This document shows positions 1 through 5,767 of a stretch of DNA of 5,767 bases, one piece after another (position 1 is the first letter of the stretch; each line of letters starts with the position of its first letter). This DNA comes from Pseudomonadota bacterium (lineage in GTDB: Bacteria; Pseudomonadota; Gammaproteobacteria; Pseudomonadales; Halieaceae). The stretch is from the NCBI GenBank assembly GCA_030591305.1, contig JAUVBI010000201.1, positions 1-5,767 of the forward strand, written 5' to 3'. The position numbers and the translations under genes are program-made. The notes beneath the pieces are model-generated. The model was not told the origin of the DNA. It saw only the letters and a program-made list of their open reading frames with translations, and did no database searches.

Positions 1-714
1 AAGGCGCTTGCCAATACCTCCGATATTACCTGTTATGAAGATTCCCTGAATATCGTAAAGACTGCCATTGAAACTTTTGGCGGCCTGCATGTAGTCGTGA
101 ATAATGCCGGCGTTTGCCGCGATCGCATGTTCGCCTCCATGACGGAAGAAGAGTGGGATCAGGTTATTGCCGTTCACATGAAGGGCCATTTTTGTATCTC
201 CAGCCATGCGGTGCATTACTGGCGCGCCCAGACCAAGGAGGGCGTTGAGGTGAAGGCGCGTATTATTAATACCTCATCCGGTGCTGGCCTCAATGGCTCC
301 ATTGGCCAGAGTAATTATGCTGCCGCCAAAGGAGGCATCGCTTCGCTTACCCTTAACCAGGCAGCTGAATTGGGTCGCTATGGTGTTACCGCAAATGCCC
401 TGGCACCTGCCGGGCGAACAGGTATGACCGAAGATGTTTTTGCCGACATGATGAAAAAGCCCGAGGAGGGGGGGTTTGATTACTATGACCCTGCCAATGT
501 TGCCCCGCTTGTAGTCTGGTTGGGTTCAGAACAATCGAGCCATATTACAGGGCGTGTGTTTGAGGCAGAGGGAGGTAAAATTTCTATTGCCGATGGTTGG
601 CGCTCTACCAAGCCGGTTGATAAACATGACAAGTGGGAACCGTCAGAGATTGGTGGAGCGATCGAGGAGTTGGTCGCGCGCGAAGTTCCTGCACAAAAAG
701 TGTATGGCACCTGA
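1..714 (+). CDS. SDR-family (3R)-hydroxyacyl-CoA dehydrogenase-like oxidoreductase, 5'-truncated
   Basis: The reading frame is open from base 1 and ends at TGA 712-714, giving 237 visible residues. The GTG at 97 lies inside the conserved VVVNNAG strand, so it is not the start. The N-terminal Gly-rich NAD-binding motif must lie upstream; about 60-70 residues are missing if the protein is the usual ~300. Visible residues: NNAG (34-37), catalytic Ser93 in INTSSGAG, Tyr106 and Lys110 in NYAAAKGG. The usual tetrad Asn is His59 (AVHMKGHF), as in the dehydrogenase unit of peroxisomal MFE-2/HSD17B4, whose VHLRGSF has His there. The PLVVWLGSE segment and the extended C-terminus after the EAEGG turn also fit that family. 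The likely reaction is NAD-dependent oxidation of a 3-hydroxyacyl-CoA; the substrate is inferred from neighbours (steroid-type ring or side-chain acyl-CoA). It is followed after 23 bases by an acyl-CoA dehydrogenase, so it is probably co-transcribed. The fold and catalytic class are secure; the substrate is not. Confidence 0.88.
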   Translation, partial: KALANTSDITCYEDSLNIVKTAIETFGGLHVVVNNAGVCRDRMFASMTEEEWDQVIAVHMKGHFCISSHAVHYWRAQTKEGVEVKARIINTSSGAGLNGSIGQSNYAAAKGGIASLTLNQAAELGRYGVTANALAPAGRTGMTEDVFADMMKKPEEGGFDYYDPANVAPLVVWLGSEQSSHITGRVFEAEGGKISIADGWRSTKPVDKHDKWEPSEIGGAIEELVAREVPAQKVYGT

Positions 715-737
715 GCAATCTGAGACCTTGAATAAAC

Positions 738-1907
738 ATGGAATTTAAATTTACCGAAGAGCAGGAAATGATTCGCGATACGGCAGATGCGTTTCTTGCA
801 GAAGTTTCCACCAGTGCTGCGGTCCGCAAAGCCATGGCTACAGAGCTGGGCTTTGATCCGGAGTTGTGGTCGCGCATTACCGGGGAAATGTTCTGGCAGG
901 CTATACATATTCCCGAGGAATACGGCGGCATGGGGCTGGGCTATGTGGAGCTGGTTGCTATGCTGGAACAGATGGGCCGCTACTTGTTATGCGCACCCTT
1001 TTATTCAACGGTATGCCTGGCAACTAATGCATTGTTAATAGCCGGAACCGAACAGCAGAAGGAGCAGTACTTTCCCGAAATTGTCGGAGGTACCACTGCC
1101 ACTCTCGCCTATACTGGTACCACTGGAGGTTGGGATGCTGCAGCCATCGAGCTCACATGCCAGGCGGAGGGAGAGGATTTTGTCCTCAACGGCAGCTGCC
1201 GCTTTGTTCCAGATGGACACAGTGCTGAACTTTTAATTGTGGCCGCGCGGGAGCCGGGCAGTTCAGGTGAGAACAACATCAGCCTGTTTGTTTTACCTGC
1301 CGACACAGCGGGTATTACCCGTCGCTGGCTGCCAACCATGGACCAGACTCGAAAGCAGGCAGAAATACAGTTTGATAAGGTGATTGTTCCAGCGTCAGCG
1401 CTTATGCAGTCGCCGGGCGATGCCTGGCCGCTGCTGTCGAAAATTATTGACCTGGCAACGGTTGCTATTGCTGCAGACCAGCTGGGCGGTACCCAGCAAA
1501 CATTGGATATGACGGTCGATTATTTACAGGAGCGTGTACAGTTTGGCCGCGTTATTGCGTCCTATCAGGCGGTTAAGCACAAGGCGGCGGATATGATGGT
1601 AAAAGCAGAGGCATCCCGCTCTGCGGTTTATTACGCCGCCTGTATCGCCGATGAAGCCTTACAAAATGCCCCGCTGGGAATTGAACTTGCCGAGGCGGCT
1701 AGTGTTGCCAAAGCCTATTGCAGCGATGCCTATTTTCACAATGCGGGAACGGGTATTCAATTACACGGCGGCGTGGGCTTTACTGCTGAGTATGATATTC
1801 AACTGTATTTCAAGCGTGCCAAATCTACCGAGACCTTCCTGGGCGACGCCGCTTATCACCGGGAGCGCCTGGCTCACGGGCTGCTCGATGGGGGGGCTGT
1901 CGCATGA
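738..1907 (+). CDS. Acyl-CoA dehydrogenase, probable non-catalytic (beta) subunit of a heteromer
   Basis: This 389-residue protein starts MEFKFTEEQEMIRDTADAFL, a typical ACAD N-terminus, which supports ATG 738 despite a weak ribosome site. Visible: the N-terminal helical domain (1-~120), a degenerate middle beta domain in which the usual TEPxAGSDL loop is replaced by TGTTGGWDAA (126-135), and a C-terminal helical domain with RVQFG (266-270) and QLHGGVGFT (341-349), the motifs that bind FAD across the subunit interface. Both known positions of the catalytic base are lost: the MCAD-type Glu of YEGT aligns with Leu368 (TFLGD), and the IVD/LCAD-type Glu in the LERLVLA helix aligns with Ala240 (LATVAIA). 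The family knowledge is that mycobacterial steroid ACADs (e.g. FadE26-FadE27, FadE28-FadE29) are alpha2beta2 enzymes with half the usual active sites. I infer that it pairs with the product of the next gene, which it overlaps by four bases. Homology is clear; the non-catalytic role is inferred from by-eye alignment. Confidence 0.9.
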   Translation: MEFKFTEEQEMIRDTADAFLAEVSTSAAVRKAMATELGFDPELWSRITGEMFWQAIHIPEEYGGMGLGYVELVAMLEQMGRYLLCAPFYSTVCLATNALLIAGTEQQKEQYFPEIVGGTTATLAYTGTTGGWDAAAIELTCQAEGEDFVLNGSCRFVPDGHSAELLIVAAREPGSSGENNISLFVLPADTAGITRRWLPTMDQTRKQAEIQFDKVIVPASALMQSPGDAWPLLSKIIDLATVAIAADQLGGTQQTLDMTVDYLQERVQFGRVIASYQAVKHKAADMMVKAEASRSAVYYAACIADEALQNAPLGIELAEAASVAKAYCSDAYFHNAGTGIQLHGGVGFTAEYDIQLYFKRAKSTETFLGDAAYHRERLAHGLLDGGAVA

Positions 1908-3091
1908 AGTTGAGTTTCAGTGCCCAGGACGAACAATTCCGCAGTGAAATTGCCGGTTGGCTTGCAGAAAATTTGTGCGGCGAATTCGAGCAAATTCGCG
2001 GCCGTGGCGGCCCGGGTGATGAACACATGTTCGTGGCACAGCGCAGCGCCTGGGAACGGCAGCTGTATGTCGGTGGCTGGACCTGTATTGGCTGGCCAGT
2101 GGAGTACGGTGGCCGGGGTGCGAGTATCGAGCAGCAAGTTATCTTTCATGAGGAGTATGCCAGGGCGGGCGGCCCCGGTCGTATCGGGCATATCGGTGAA
2201 ACCCTTGCTGGCCCCACTATTCTGGCCTTTGGCAGTGAAGAACAAAAGCAACGATTTCTGCCGGGCATTTTGCGCGGCGAAGAGTTCTGGTGCCAGGGTT
2301 ATTCAGAGCCCAGCGCCGGCTCTGACCTCGCCAACATCAAAACAAAAGCACACTTTGATGAGCAAGCCGGCCAGTGGAAAATATCCGGGCAGAAGGTCTG
2401 GACCTCCCTGGCGCATGAGTCCCAGTACTGCTTTGTCATCGCGCGTACCGATCCCGACTTGGTGGGGCACAAGGGCCTGGGGTTTTTCCTGCTTGCTATG
2501 GATCAGCCCGGTGTAACAGTGGTTCCAATCGAACAGCTAACAGGCACCTGCGAGTTCAATGAAGTCTTTTTTACCGATGCTGTATGCCGCGCGCAGGACA
2601 TTGTTGGAGCACCCGGCGATGGCTGGAAAGTTGCCATGGGCCTGCTCGGCTTTGAGCGGGGTGTGTCTACACTGGGGCAGCAAATGTTGTTCCAGAACGA
2701 GTTTGATGAAATTATTACTCTGGCTAGAAAGAACGGTGCCGCCCAAAATTCTGCCATACGACAGCGCATTGCCGATGCCTATGTGGGCCTTAAAATAATG
2801 CGTGCGAACAGCATGCGCATACTCTCGGGTGGAGAGAGCGGTGAGTTGCAGAAAGAAGCCATGATGTACAAGTTGTATTGGGCGACCTGGCATCGCAATC
2901 TGGGCAAGTTGGCTATGGATGTGTTGGGGGCAGAAAGTGAAATTCTCGATGCTGGTCCTTACCAACTCAACCGGTTGCAGTCCATGTATCTTTTTACCCG
3001 CTCCGACACCATTTATGGCGGAACCAACCAGATTCAACGTAATATCATCGCCGAGCGAGCGCTGGGAATGCCGCGCGAACCACGCGGTTAG
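1904..3091 (+). CDS. Acyl-CoA dehydrogenase, FadE30-like, probable catalytic (alpha) subunit
   Basis: This 395-residue FAD enzyme should form an alpha,beta double bond in an acyl-CoA. It starts at ATG 1904, overlapping the preceding stop (ATGA), so translation is probably coupled. Visible: N-terminal helical domain with GWPVEYGGRG (63-72); middle-domain substrate/FAD loop WCQGYSEPSAGSDLAN (129-144); GQKVWTSLAH (162-171), the strand facing the flavin; TGTCEFNEVFF (213-223). The canonical base in YEGT is replaced by Gly372 (IYGGTNQIQ, 370-378). Glu251 in GFERGVSTL sits where IVD and LCAD carry their base, so it is the likely catalytic residue. RxQFG and QxxGG are missing; the partner encoded upstream has both. 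From memory the sequence is close to mycobacterial FadE30, which acts on a hydroxylated bicyclic steroid remnant (5-OH-HIC-CoA) next to IpdF in the HIP pathway, and an IpdF-like gene follows here. The ACAD call is firm; the FadE30 substrate is inferred and no search was run. Confidence 0.92.
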   Translation: MKLSFSAQDEQFRSEIAGWLAENLCGEFEQIRGRGGPGDEHMFVAQRSAWERQLYVGGWTCIGWPVEYGGRGASIEQQVIFHEEYARAGGPGRIGHIGETLAGPTILAFGSEEQKQRFLPGILRGEEFWCQGYSEPSAGSDLANIKTKAHFDEQAGQWKISGQKVWTSLAHESQYCFVIARTDPDLVGHKGLGFFLLAMDQPGVTVVPIEQLTGTCEFNEVFFTDAVCRAQDIVGAPGDGWKVAMGLLGFERGVSTLGQQMLFQNEFDEIITLARKNGAAQNSAIRQRIADAYVGLKIMRANSMRILSGGESGELQKEAMMYKLYWATWHRNLGKLAMDVLGAESEILDAGPYQLNRLQSMYLFTRSDTIYGGTNQIQRNIIAERALGMPREPRG

Positions 3092-3116
3092 TCTGGGAAA
3101 AATTCAGGAATTTTTT

Positions 3117-3122
3117 GAGGAG
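3117..3122 (+). promoter_or_regulatory. Ribosome binding site of the IpdF-like gene
   Basis: GAGGAG lies six bases before ATG 3129. It fixes this start within a reading frame that stays open back to 2919, inside the upstream acyl-CoA dehydrogenase gene. The residues encoded before 3129 do not look like SDR sequence. Confidence 0.8.
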
Positions 3123-3128
3123 TACACG

Positions 3129-3920
3129 ATGGCATTAAAAGAACCCCCGCCCTATGTAAAAGGCCACCAGCTGCTGGCCGGCAAATCCGTTTTGATTACC
3201 GCTGCCGCAGGTGCCGGTATTGGATTCGCCGCTGCCACCCGAGCCGTGGAAGAGGGCGCCCGTGCCGTGATGATCAGCGACGTCCATGAGGTCCGTCTGG
3301 CCAAAGCTGTGGAAACCCTTAAATCAGAGCACGGTTTGGATGCAGTCTATGGCAAGCTGGCCAATGTGACTCTGGAAGATGATGTACAGGCGCTGGTTGA
3401 TGAAGCTGAGTCACTGATGGGCGGTGTCGATGTGCTCATTAATAACGCCGGTCTGGGCGGCACTAAATTGCTGGTTGATATGGAAGATGAAGAGTGGTCC
3501 AGGGTGCTGGATGTCACGCTCACCGGCACCATGCGTATGACCCGGGCCATGTTGAGAAAAATGCAGCCCAGGGAGGCGGGTGTTATCGTCAACAATGCTT
3601 CAGTACTGGGCTGGCGCGCACAAAAAGAACAGTGTCATTATGCCGCGGCGAAAGCGGGTGTGATGGCGCTAACACGTTGTTCAGCACTGGAAGCGGCTGA
3701 TTACAAAGTGCGTATAAACGCAGTATCACCCTCAATAGCCTTCCACGAATTTTTAAAGAAAACCACGCCCATAGAACTACTGGAAGAACTGGCATCGAAA
3801 GAGGCCTTTGGCAGAGCCGCCGAAGTTTGGGAAGTCGCCAACGTCATGATGTTTCTGGCGTCGGATTATTCCAGCTATATGACCGGGGAGATTGTTCCGG
3901 TTTCCAGCCAGCGGGCTTAG
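3129..3920 (+). CDS. ipdF: IpdF-like short-chain dehydrogenase/reductase of steroid C/D-ring (HIP) catabolism
   Basis: This is a complete 263-residue SDR. The frame is open from 2919, but ATG 3129 has a good GAGGAG site and gives the normal SDR length. Visible: nucleotide-binding ITAAAGAGIG (23-32), where the first Gly of TGxxxGIG is Ala26; Asp51 at the end of strand beta-2, suggesting NAD(H); NNAG (105-108); catalytic Ser158, Tyr171 and Lys175. The tetrad Asn position is Thr130 (DVTLTG). Conserved blocks NNASVLGWRAQ, HYAAAKAGVMALTRCSA, INAVSPSIA, EAFGRAAE and the C-terminal SSQRA match my recollection of mycobacterial IpdF (Rv3559c). IpdF acts on the 5-hydroxy/5-oxo group of the bicyclic CoA thioester left from steroid rings C and D, next to the FadE30 step. 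It is the last gene of the catabolic operon, 37 bases after the FadE30-like gene, which supports the assignment. A related SDR acting on another ring acyl-CoA remains possible. Confidence 0.82.
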   Translation: MALKEPPPYVKGHQLLAGKSVLITAAAGAGIGFAAATRAVEEGARAVMISDVHEVRLAKAVETLKSEHGLDAVYGKLANVTLEDDVQALVDEAESLMGGVDVLINNAGLGGTKLLVDMEDEEWSRVLDVTLTGTMRMTRAMLRKMQPREAGVIVNNASVLGWRAQKEQCHYAAAKAGVMALTRCSALEAADYKVRINAVSPSIAFHEFLKKTTPIELLEELASKEAFGRAAEVWEVANVMMFLASDYSSYMTGEIVPVSSQRA

Positions 3921-3939
3921 CCGAGCTCGTGTAGTTTCC

Positions 3940-3990
3940 GGAGGTAAGTATCAATTCATGGTAATTGCTATGCTACAATCTCGACTTTAA
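3940..3990 (+). other. Strong ribosome-site-like motif and 11-codon micro-ORF in the intergenic gap (speculative)
   Basis: GGAGGT (3940-3945) is a near-perfect Shine-Dalgarno sequence. The first ATG after it, at 3958 (12 bases away, longer than ideal), opens a frame of ten residues, MVIAMLQSRL, ending at TAA 3988-3990, in the same frame as gspE. It could be a leader peptide on read-through transcripts, a remnant of an older start, or chance. The proposed gspE promoter lies inside it, so it would not be translated from that promoter. Confidence 0.15.
3971..3979 (+). promoter_or_regulatory. Extended -10 promoter for gspE
   Basis: TGCTACAAT is an extended -10 element (TGn followed by TACAAT, one mismatch from TATAAT) of sigma-70 type. 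No good -35 hexamer is found 16-18 bases upstream, which extended -10 promoters tolerate. Transcription would begin near 3986, leaving about 30 bases before ATG 4015. Its place between a catabolic operon and a secretion operon makes an independent start sensible. The assignment is by motif only. Confidence 0.5.
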
Positions 3991-4014
3991 TTGACCGGGA
4001 TAGCGTGCCGCGCC

Positions 4015-5748
4015 ATGAAGAAAATAGGCGAACTGCTGGTAGAGCAGGGGAAAATCTCTGAACGGGATGTAGAGCGGGCTCTGCTGGGCCAGGCGGAGAT
4101 GGGTGGCTTGTTCGGCCAGGTCTTGCTGAAGCTGGGGCTGGTGTCCGATAACGATATCGCCATTGCTCTTAGCCAGCAGTTGGGTATCCCCCTGCAGGCA
4201 AGCTCCGCATATCCTGAGGAGGCCATATACATAGACGGTGTGGCACAGGATTTCCTGGTTAGCAATGGCGTTGTTCCGGTGGAAGTGAGCGACGTGGGAA
4301 TTGTGTTTTCTGCAACCATGCCCCAGGATCCCTTTCTGGAAAAGGCACTCACGCTCGCTGTTGATAAGCCCGTCACTCTCACTCTGGGCCTCGACGCTGA
4401 TATCACCCGGGCGATACAGTTGTACGCCCACAAGCCCGATGGCGAGGATGAAATTGACGATGACGATTTATTCGGCGGCCAGAGCGACGACGAATTCATT
4501 GAGCATCTGAAGGACCTGGCCAGTGAGGCCCCGGTCATACGCCTGGTCAACCAGATTATCCACAAGGCGGTAGATCTGGGTGCATCCGACATTCATATCG
4601 AACCTTTCGACGACGGTTTACAGTTGCGATACCGGGTCGATGGCGTGCTACAGGACGCTGAAAATTCTCCCCCCGCTAATTTAGCCCCGGCGATTGCCTC
4701 GCGGGTCAAACTGCTGTCGCATATGAATATTGCCGAGCGCCGCCTGCCTCAGGATGGTCGTATTATGACCCGCGTGAAGGGGCATGAAATTGACTTGCGG
4801 GTGTCCACCATTCCCACGGTACACGGTGAGAGCATTGTTATGCGTGTACTGGATCGGGACAGCATCCGGCTCAGTCTAATCTCTATGGGTTTTAGCGAGG
4901 ACACGCTGGAGCGCTACCAGGAGCTGCTGGCCAGCCCCCACGGTGTTTTGTTGCTCACTGGCCCTACCGGCTCCGGTAAGACCACGACCTTGTATGCATC
5001 CCTGGCGTCACTGGATTCCGACCGGCTCAAAATTATTACCGTGGAAGACCCGGTGGAATATCAGTTGCGCGGGGTGAACCAGATACAGGTTCAATCCCAA
5101 ATTGACCTGACCTTTTCCAGGGTTCTACGTGCCATTCTGCGTCAGGATCCCGATATTATTATGATTGGTGAAATGCGTGACACCGAAACGGCGCAGATAG
5201 CGGTTCAGTCCGCCCTGACCGGGCACCTGGTGCTTTCAACCCTGCACACCAATACAGCCGCTGGCGCGATAACCCGCCTGGAGGACATGGGTGTGGAGCG
5301 CTATCTAATCACCTCCTCAGTTAATGGCGTGCTCGCCCAGCGCCTGGTACGAACCCTGTGCAAAGAATGTAAAGCGCCGGTGGAACTGTCGGCCGAAGAT
5401 ATTGCCCATTCCGGGCTGGCACCCTTTGTCGGCGACACTAAAGTAATTTACGAGGCCGTTGGCTGTGATGTCTGCTCGGGAACAGGGTATTCGGGGCGGA
5501 TTGCCATACACGAGCTATTCCCCTTGGACCAGGAAATGCACCGGGTGATTCTCAGCGGCGCCGATGCAACAGATTTGCATGCGGCGGCGAGAGCGCAGGG
5601 AATGATAACCCTGTATGAGGATGGTCTGCGCAAGGTGGTGCAGGGTGTAACCTCCATGCAGGAAGTCATGCGCGTTACCCAGGACCAGGGTGAAGTGCAA
5701 ATGGCTGCTGAGGAAGCGGCTTCCACCGAAGCACCTGTGGAAGCCTGA
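4015..5748 (+). CDS. gspE: Type II secretion system ATPase GspE with MshEN-like N-terminal domain
   Basis: This 577-residue cytoplasmic hexameric ATPase powers pseudopilus assembly at the inner membrane. ATG 4015 is chosen because MKKIGELLVEQG is the usual family start; the frame could open at TTG 3991, and neither start has a clear ribosome site. Domains: MshEN-like N-domain (1-~70) with two 24-residue repeats, an acidic linker (142-161, EDEIDDDD), then the ATPase core: RLPQDGRI, Walker A GPTGSGKT (316-323, Lys322), Asp box TVEDPVEY (342-349), Walker B IIMIGEMRD (381-389, Glu386), His box TGHLVLSTLHTN (402-413). A zinc-type tetracysteine follows at Cys449/452 and Cys484/487. RLPQDGRI and HTNTAAGAITRLEDMG favour GspE over PilB, whose usual form is HTNSAAETLTRL. 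A PilB- or MshE-type pilus ATPase is the alternative, and the genes downstream of the window would settle it. A gspF-like gene starts at its stop codon. The length suits family members that have the extra N-domain. Confidence 0.93.
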   Translation: MKKIGELLVEQGKISERDVERALLGQAEMGGLFGQVLLKLGLVSDNDIAIALSQQLGIPLQASSAYPEEAIYIDGVAQDFLVSNGVVPVEVSDVGIVFSATMPQDPFLEKALTLAVDKPVTLTLGLDADITRAIQLYAHKPDGEDEIDDDDLFGGQSDDEFIEHLKDLASEAPVIRLVNQIIHKAVDLGASDIHIEPFDDGLQLRYRVDGVLQDAENSPPANLAPAIASRVKLLSHMNIAERRLPQDGRIMTRVKGHEIDLRVSTIPTVHGESIVMRVLDRDSIRLSLISMGFSEDTLERYQELLASPHGVLLLTGPTGSGKTTTLYASLASLDSDRLKIITVEDPVEYQLRGVNQIQVQSQIDLTFSRVLRAILRQDPDIIMIGEMRDTETAQIAVQSALTGHLVLSTLHTNTAAGAITRLEDMGVERYLITSSVNGVLAQRLVRTLCKECKAPVELSAEDIAHSGLAPFVGDTKVIYEAVGCDVCSGTGYSGRIAIHELFPLDQEMHRVILSGADATDLHAAARAQGMITLYEDGLRKVVQGVTSMQEVMRVTQDQGEVQMAAEEAASTEAPVEA

Positions 5749-5767
5749 TGCCCCAATTCAGTTATAA
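5748..5767 (+). CDS. gspF: Start of a GspF/PilC-type inner-membrane platform protein, 3'-truncated
   Basis: ATG 5748 overlaps the gspE stop by one base (TGATG) and opens MPQFSY before the window ends. Many GspF/PilC proteins begin this way (M-x-x-F-x-Y-K), and gspF regularly follows gspE. A weak GGAAG (5739-5743) lies four bases upstream. The protein would be the polytopic membrane partner of the ATPase. Only six full codons are visible, so the call rests mainly on gene order. Confidence 0.65.

Noticed and set aside
1920..2516. Same-strand alternative frame (198 codons) within the second ACAD
   Set aside because: It is a frame shadow of a conserved ACAD and has low-complexity Ser/Pro/Ala composition.
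2537..3037. Antisense open frame (166 codons) opposite the second ACAD
   Set aside because: It overlaps conserved ACAD motifs fully and has no recognisable family features or independent ribosome site.
2919..3128. N-terminal extension of the IpdF-like SDR
   Set aside because: The frame is open, but it lies in the upstream ACAD gene; ATG 3129 has a good ribosome site and gives normal SDR length.
3911..3930. Possible terminator hairpin around GGCTTAGCC after the IpdF-like gene
   Set aside because: The complementary arms GGCT and AGCC leave a one-base loop and no T-run follows, so it cannot be a working intrinsic terminator.
3991..4014. TTG start for gspE giving eight extra residues
   Set aside because: There is no ribosome site before it, and family members usually begin at the M-K-x-I/L-G-x-L-L motif, which starts at ATG 4015.
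3987..4592. Long antisense open frame (201 codons) opposite gspE
   Set aside because: It is opposite a clearly conserved GspE N-terminus, is rich in Ser/Arg/Pro as expected for a shadow frame, and matches no recognisable domain.
4015..5748. PilB (type IV pilus) identity for the ATPase
   Set aside because: The His-box context TNTAAGAITRLEDMG and the RLPQDGRI motif are GspE-like rather than PilB-like; it is kept only as an alternative because downstream genes are not visible.

Overview
The window looks like a bacterial chromosome, most likely from a gammaproteobacterium. The evidence is compact same-strand genes, moderate GC by eye, and a type II secretion gspE-gspF pair next to a CoA-dependent catabolic operon. 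Marine steroid- or lipid-degrading lineages such as Halieaceae or Spongiibacteraceae would fit, but that placement is inference. All supported genes are on the + strand. I saw no tRNA, rRNA, CRISPR, insertion sequence or phage feature.

Region 1 (1-3920) is a four-gene catabolic operon. It holds a 5'-truncated SDR dehydrogenase of the (3R)-hydroxyacyl-CoA dehydrogenase (MFE-2/HSD17B4-like) type, two adjacent acyl-CoA dehydrogenase (ACAD) genes joined by an ATGA overlap, and a second SDR that closely resembles actinobacterial IpdF. The second ACAD resembles FadE30, the neighbour of IpdF in the mycobacterial cholesterol cluster. Together they suggest beta-oxidation-like degradation of a polycyclic CoA thioester, most plausibly the steroid C/D-ring remnant (HIP-CoA branch). 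The two ACADs look like complementary halves of an alpha2beta2 enzyme. The first keeps the RxQFG and QLHGG cofactor-side motifs but has neither known catalytic glutamate. The second has the catalytic-type glutamate (E251) and the substrate/FAD loop but lacks RxQFG and QxxGG.

Region 2 (3921-4014) is a 94-base intergenic stretch. It has an extended -10 promoter (TGCTACAAT) that probably starts the secretion operon, a strong but apparently unused GGAGGT, and an 11-codon micro-ORF that may be chance. I see no convincing terminator between the two operons.

Region 3 (4015-5767) is a complete GspE-type secretion ATPase with a tandem-motif MshEN-like N-terminal domain (a possible cyclic-di-GMP sensor). 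It is followed, with a one-base TGATG overlap, by the first codons of a gspF/pilC-type inner-membrane gene that runs off the right edge.

No wholly new system is evident. The points most worth checking are the split-site ACAD pair with an IpdF-like enzyme in a probable proteobacterium, and the MshEN-like domain on a GspE.
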